Source: Chimonanthus salicifolius
Lineage: Eukaryota; Streptophyta; Magnoliopsida; Laurales; Calycanthaceae
DNA: 64,000 nucleotides
Direction: 5' to 3'
NCBI GenBank assembly: GCA_013350335.1
Contig: CM023535.1
Span: forward strand, 33,884,991 to 33,948,990
Shown here: piece by piece, positions 59,364-64,000 of the stretch
How positions within the stretch are numbered: the first letter of the stretch is position 1
Layout: every line of letters begins with the position of its first letter
The notes under the pieces: model-generated
Told to the model about the DNA's origin: nothing
Seen by the model: only the letters and a program-made list of their open reading frames with translations
Database searches by the model: none
Translations under genes and position numbers: made by a program

Positions 59364-62207
59364 ATGTCAAATCCTTCAGATTCTCGCACAAGTACAACAC
59401 GCGGAAAGACAGATGTTACATGGAACTATGTGGGAGTAATTGATCACAATAGTTTACAATGTCTTTATTGTGATAGAATATTTAAAGGTGGAGGGATCCA
59501 TCGAATGAAACATCATTTAGCACAAGTTAAAGGCAAAGGAGTTGACACATGTAAAAAAGTTTCCACCACATGTTAGTTTCTTGATGATGCAAGATTTAAA
59601 TACTTTTGCTTCTCAAAAGAAAAGTAAAAGAAAAAGACTTGTTCACAAAGTGAAAGGAGTCAACAACTGGAAGAAGAAAATGAAATCCAAGAAATTGTTA
59701 GAGACTTTGGTGATAAAGGGATAGCCATAAATGAGGGTGGGCAAAAGGGTCTAGAAAGTTGCTTTCCTCCTCGAACTACAAAAGGAGCTCAACCCACCAT
59801 TAGAAGTGCAATGGCAGGCAAATATGCCATTGAGGCTGCAAATATGGATGTTTGTAGGTTTTGGTATGATGCATGCATCCCATTCAATGCCATCAATTCT
59901 TCATATTTCCAAACAATGTGTGATGCTATAGCAAGTATAGGTCCTGGATATAAAGTTCCATCTGTTCATGACCTCCGTGGATATTATTTACAAAAAAATG
60001 TTGTTGAAATTCAAAGTGCTTTGAAATCTTTCAAAAGTGTATGGAAATAGTATGGATGCGCACTTATGGCTGATGGATGGACAGATGCACGAGGTAGGAC
60101 ATTAATCAATTTTCTCGTGTATTCGATAAAGGGCACTATTTTTTTAAAATCTGTTGATGCAAGTCCCTATTCAAAAACTAGAGAGATGTTATTTGAGCTT
60201 TTTAAAGGAGTTGTTGAAGAAATTGGTCCAGAAAATGTGGTTCAAATTGTGACAGATAATGCCGCCAATTATGCAAGTGCGTGTAAGTTGATAACAACTC
60301 ATTTTAAAACTATATATTGGACCCCATGTGCTGCCCATTGCATTGATTTGATACTTGAAGATATTTCAAAAATGGAAAGGGTGAAATGTGTTATTAAACG
60401 AGCAAGGTCTCTCACTACGTTTATATACAATCATGGTTTTGTATTAACATTAATGAGGAAGTATACTGATGGAACTGAGATTATTCGTCCAGCAATCACA
60501 CGTTTTGCAACTCATTTTCTAGCATTACAAAGTATTTTGAAAAATAAAGGTGGATTACAAGCAATGGTTGTTAGCAAAGAATGGATAGATAGTAAATGGG
60601 CTACGAAAGAAAAAAGAGGCAAAGACATGACTGAGTTGATCTTGAGCTCTTCCTTTTGGTCTGAATGTGAGATTATAGTTGCAGCATTTGAACCTCTTGT
60701 AAAAGTGTTACGCATGGTTGATAGTGATGATAAGCCTACAATGGGTTATATTTATCAAGCTATGTATAAAGGCAAACAAGCGATAAAAAACACACTCAAT
60801 AAGAGAATGACAAATGATTCCACATCGACATTGTCATCATCAAGAATGTTGGTCGAAGCTATTCCTTATTTGGGCATTATAGATACTCGTTGGGATAATC
60901 AATTGCATCGTCCACTTCATGCTGCTGGACATTGGCTTAATCCATCATGGTTTTATAAAAACAGAGTGAACCAGAAAGTTGAATCTTTCGAAGTAACATT
61001 AAGACGGTATCATGTCTCACTGATAGATAAGAATCCCAACTGACCGACTCTTCAGAGTCCGCTGCACGGGGGCCGGATTAATTTACTTCGTTAGACTCAG
61101 ACGGAACAGTCAATCTGAGAACAACAATGAATGATAGCAAAGGAAGTACAATCAAAATAAATGGATTTATCAAACATAGCAAAATAGGATATATTTCCCC
61201 AATATACCCGAAATGAGAAACAAACAATTGATACTTAGGAAGTTTCCCCAAAAACAAAGAAATACAAAGAGTGTTGTTTTGGTAATTTTCCCAAAGACAA
61301 GAAACACAAGTTGTTTATTTGACAATTTCCCCAAACAAGAGACATTATGTGATAATGCAACAATCGATCCTTAAAGAGCTTAAATGTTATAGAGAAGCAT
61401 CAGGAAACTTTGGGCATAAATTGGCTATTGAAGTTCGCAACAAAATACTTCCAAGTATGTTTCTTTACATTTAATTAATCATTTACTTTAATTAACTAGG
61501 AAACTTTAGGTCTTTTCATATTGATGTGTCTTATTTCCTTTTTCAGCTAATTGGTGGATTAATTATGGAGGTTCAACTCCAAATTTACAAAAGATGGTAA
61601 TTCGTATTTTAAGCCAAACTTGTACTTCTTCTGGATGTGAGAGCAATTGGAGTGTATTTGAACGAATACATACAAAAAAAAGGAATCGATTAGAGCATCA
61701 AAGGTTGAATAATTTAGTGTACGTCCAATATAACTTGCGCTTGTTAAAAAGGTAAGAATTAAGAAGTCTTCAAACTTATTTTATGTTTATCTTTATTCTT
61801 TGACAAAGGTATCAATTGATTGATATTTGTGTAATATTTTTATTTTGCTAGAAATTCGAAAAAAAGAATATGTTTTGATCCAATATCTTTAGAAGATATC
61901 GACGTATTAGAATATTAGATAGTTGAGTCAGAGCCATCCCTGTTGAATGAGGAGGAACTACAAACTTGGGAGAGAATTGAACAACCTACGAGTGTAATGA
62001 CTCAACTTGAGGAAGATGATTTAGGTATGATTATTTAGATTATAGTCATTGTTGATATAATATTCCTTGAATTTAGATTATATAAAATGGAGTTGCATAT
62101 ATAATATTCTCATACATGTATTTTCTTCAATTGCAGTGAATTTGATGGAGAGGAATGATGGAGATGAAATGGAAAACTTGGATTTGTTCTATGATCAAAA
62201 TGAATGA
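59364..62207 (+). pseudogene. hAT transposase gene (BED finger, DDE/RNase H-like core, dimerisation domain; broken)
   Basis: The ATG at 59364 opens a BED zinc finger (CLYCDRIFKGGGIHRMKHHL). A frameshift follows near 59560, then the core: GKYAIEAANMDVCRFWYDA, GWTDARGRTLINF, NAANYASACKLI, TPCAAHCIDLILEDI, RPAITRFATHF. An in-frame TAG at 60048-60050 lies just before the GWTD block. After 60966 foreign gypsy-leader DNA replaces part of the gene. The C-terminal hAT dimerisation domain resumes at about 61346 (LKELKCYREASGNFG, then NWWINYGG, GCESNWSVFERIH). Introns are inferred at 61455-61546, 61752-61851 and 62025-62136 (GT...AG). Another TAG is at 61916-61918, and the natural stop is at 62205-62207. 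It would cut and paste the element from the nucleus-localised protein; this copy is dead. Confidence 0.9.
60967..61345 (+). mobile_element. Gypsy leader fragment inside the hAT transposase
   Basis: Homologous to 47317-47760 in element C, beginning at CAGAG (the second half of the C PBS). It continues through the shared block AAGAATCCCAAC.GACCGACTC and TCCGCTGCACGGGGGCCGG, then a TTTCCCC-rich tail. It is about as diverged as an independent family member. About 30 codons expected between the NPS.FY block and the C-terminal domain are missing, so it replaced sequence rather than simply inserting. Confidence 0.8.
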
Positions 62208-62587
62208 AGATGTTGGTTCTTTTAGGGTTTATGGTGACTTTGAAATTTAAATATTTTTTGGACATTAACTAATGTTGACTTATAGAATTGTTATGGATAT
62301 TAATTAGCATTGAGTTGTTAAATGATATTTTAGATTATGGAACTTTTTATTTTGATGGTATAGGATGGATATTTAGATTGTGAGATTAGATGTTAAATTA
62401 ATAGCTTTTAGATTTATAATTGTGTTTGTGAGAACAATTTTTTATTTTATTTTTTATGAATATTTAATATTATTTATAATATTATATTGATGAGCACGGT
62501 TTGACCGGCTTTGACTACGGTTCAACTCGGTTGAACCCAACCTCCCTCAGAGACGGTTCGACAGACGGTTTGGTTCTGATAACAATG

Positions 62588-63106
62588 ATTTTGATGCATA
62601 CCTTGTCCTCGGGTATCCCTTCCCCTAAAGTGTACATTTGATTTACAATGTCATTGGAATAAAAATCCAAGAAGACTTCATCCTCCCTCATTTTAAGAGT
62701 ATCAAACTGATTCTAGAGGATCTAAAGTTTGGACCTTTTGACTATTGAGGTTCCCTCATGAGTTTTCTCAAGAATTTCCGGAGCATGGCCTTTGCAGTTT
62801 TATAGGTCATGATCTGCCTATACTTACTATCAGAAACTGCACAGTTAAGGGCATTCATGGCTTTGCCATCAGGTGTCTGAGCAACTTTCTCAACAAAGGA
62901 CCAAGAAGTATAAGGTTTGGGCGTCATCAACATGGTTGATGTGGTTCCTATCATTTTTTCTCCCACGGGTTCCTGCCATCCAGTTTTAACAATATCACAT
63001 ACCGATGAATCAATGGAAACAAATAACTTCTCATTTTAGCCTTCCATGCAGCATAGTTTGTTCCATCGAGATAAGGAGGTTTGGATATTGCATGACTGTC
63101 TCCCAT
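62588..63106 (-). pseudogene. Element B gag, N-terminal part (broken)
   Basis: ATG at 63106, 54 bp after the PBS. The start reads MGDSHAISKPPYLDGTNYAA and then WKAKMRSYL, the classic N-terminus of copia gag (PPYFDGTNY..WK.RM). It continues in pieces with SWSFVEKVAQTPDGKAMNAL, YRQIMTYKTAKAM, THEGTSIVK and EDEVFLDFYSN, and reaches the hAT insertion after EGIPEDKVC. In-frame stops follow PWEKK (near 62960) and occur again near 62740-62700. The gene continues at 58281. Confidence 0.88.
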
Positions 63107-63159
63107 GGTGTTCTAGCTTGGATCTATTCGGATGGTTAAATTCTTGTAAGTAGCACTAG

Positions 63160-63171
63160 GCTCTGATACCA
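63160..63171 (-). other. Primer-binding site of element B
   Basis: On the minus strand TGGTATCAGAGC, a perfect initiator-Met match, one base from the 5' LTR end. Confidence 0.9.
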
Positions 63172-63172
63172 A

Positions 63173-64000
63173 TTGAAAGTACCCTTAGGAGCTAGAACAA
63201 TACAATTGACATTGACAGTAGAATCGTGGTTGGGGGGGGGGGGGGGGGTGGGGTGGTTCGGTTCGCCAACCTACATCCATTGTTAGGACTCGCTCAACCT
63301 TGAGCTATCTCCAAATTCACTAAGTGGAGAATTACTGCCTCACAATTAGAGTAGGAATTTCACCTCACTCAATCGGTTGAAAATTTCACCCACCACTGTA
63401 AAATAGTAATTCTACCTATCTAATTGGCTGGGAATTCCACCCAACACTGTGCCGTAGGCGACGCTCTAGAGTTTTTTATAGTGGTTCCGGACCCAATCCT
63501 CCACATTCCACTTTTCGGACAAAGGTTTTTAAAACAAAATTAAAGCAAGGATCACTTGCCTTTGAAGACTTTTATCGTTGATGTGTGCTTCTTGAAGATC
63601 CCACCCAATTTGTGTGACACTCCTCCTTGTAGCTGTCGTAGAGCAATCACAATCTCAAGATGACAAGTAAGTGGTTTTACCAAAGATTTCCTAGTTTATC
63701 TCTTTTTTTTCTCCTATCTTTCTCACTTTCAAACTCAATCAATAGATTGGTTGTTTATGATTTTTCTTTCTTCCTCTCTTTCTCACTTCCAAACTCAATC
63801 AATAGATTGGTTGTTTATGATTCGCAGTATAAGAGTGTTGATCGTTTCTTAGAGTGTATCACTCTTCTCAGCTCGAGGCGGATAGTAAAACGATCACACA
63901 ACACTTATATTTATAGAGGAGTCTTAACGATTTTTCTGACTGTCCATAACCGACAGGTCAGTGGCACCGATGGGTCGATGTTCATATTTATTACCGTTCA
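63173..64000 (-). repeat. Element B 5' LTR (partial, runs off the window)
   Basis: It matches 15768-16600 of the 3' LTR but lacks about 115 bp after the G run (17 G at 63232-63248) and carries an extra 60-bp tandem duplication at about 63711-63824 (TCTCACTTTCAAACTC and TCTCACTTCCAAACTC copies). If its length equals the 3' LTR it should end roughly 0.8 kb beyond the window, followed by the target duplication TACCA seen at 15763-15767. Confidence 0.85.

Larger units (their letters stand above)
58282..62587 (+). mobile_element. Full-length hAT transposon (4306 bp) in element B gag
   Basis: Perfect 8-bp target duplication ATTTTGAT (58274-58281 and 62588-62595), the hAT length. Terminal inverted repeats CAGTGTTATCTGAACC and CATTGTTATCAGAACC match at 14 of 16 positions. 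The subterminal DNA is rich in GGTTCGG/CCGAACC-like motifs. It contains a spliced BED-finger transposase gene, broken by nonsense changes and by a gypsy-leader insertion. Removing the element and one ATTTTGAT makes the copia gag frame continuous across the site. Confidence 0.95.
15768..64000 (-). mobile_element. Copia element B (host of the whole nest), right end outside window
   Basis: Minus-strand Ty1/copia element. The 5' LTR starts at 63173 and runs out of the window. A perfect PBS (TGGTATCAGAGC) is at 63160-63171, gag from 63106, a PPT at 40203-40216, and the 3' LTR occupies 15768-17019 plus 39811-40202. Inside it sit element A, a 1.57-kb insertion, element C and a hAT element. With these and their duplications removed, the internal region is about 5 kb and the LTR about 1.64 kb. 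No protease, integrase, reverse transcriptase or RNase H was recognised. Two zinc knuckles and a coiled-coil segment in gag recall SIRE/Maximus-type elements, but the clade is an inference. Confidence 0.85.

Overview
The window is a piece of a plant nuclear genome, almost certainly an angiosperm. It contains chromodomain Ty3/gypsy elements with LTRs of 3-4 kb, Ty1/copia elements primed by initiator-Met tRNA, plant L1- and RTE-type LINEs, a BED-finger hAT transposon, and AT-rich DNA with one spliced host exon. Nearly everything is transposable-element DNA and every element gene I can read is broken. I do not name the species.

Left part (1-13548). A Ty1/copia remnant (LTR tail, primer-binding site, integrase piece) is followed by unassigned sequence, a 3.2-kb solo LTR (S1, 1486-4672, TSD GAGGC) and an L1-type LINE on the minus strand (about 4950-6860). 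The 3' ends of two further LINEs follow (7500-7745 and 7872-8066). The only likely host gene sequence is at 8626-8807 (+), which reads as the last exon of a tryptophan/tyrosine permease family gene. The rest of 8.8-13.5 kb is AT-rich intergenic DNA with a 41-bp tandem repeat, a long imperfect inverted repeat around an (AT)30 core, and hAT-derived end fragments.

Right part (13549-64000) is one deep nest. An old copia LTR (13549-13989, +) holds an old gypsy LTR (13990-15767, +). That LTR holds copia element B (minus strand, from 15768 past the window end). B's 3' LTR holds gypsy element A (17020-39805, minus, TSD ACCTC). A holds three solo LTRs of one loose superfamily: S2 in its 3' LTR (17372-21585), S3 in its pol (27194-30809) and S4 in its 5' LTR (34340-37457). 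B's internal region also holds an unclassified 1.57-kb insertion (41952-43522), a full-length gypsy element C (43804-55912, plus, TSD ATTTC) and a full-length hAT element (58282-62587, plus, 8-bp TSD ATTTTGAT).

Most interesting signals. The LTRs of S2, S3, S4 and C, though diverged, share hairpin-forming modules: about 22 copies of a GGGTTCGGCCAT/ATGGCCGAACCC inverted repeat, paired CGACGGAG units and TTGACG/CGTCAA stems. Element A has a small acidic, cysteine-containing ORF between its PBS and gag. Element B has PBS, gag, an extra ORF and PPT but no visible pol. The hAT transposase gene carries a piece of gypsy leader that starts inside a PBS. The element reading frames carry many inactivating changes, most of which fit C-to-T/G-to-A transitions.
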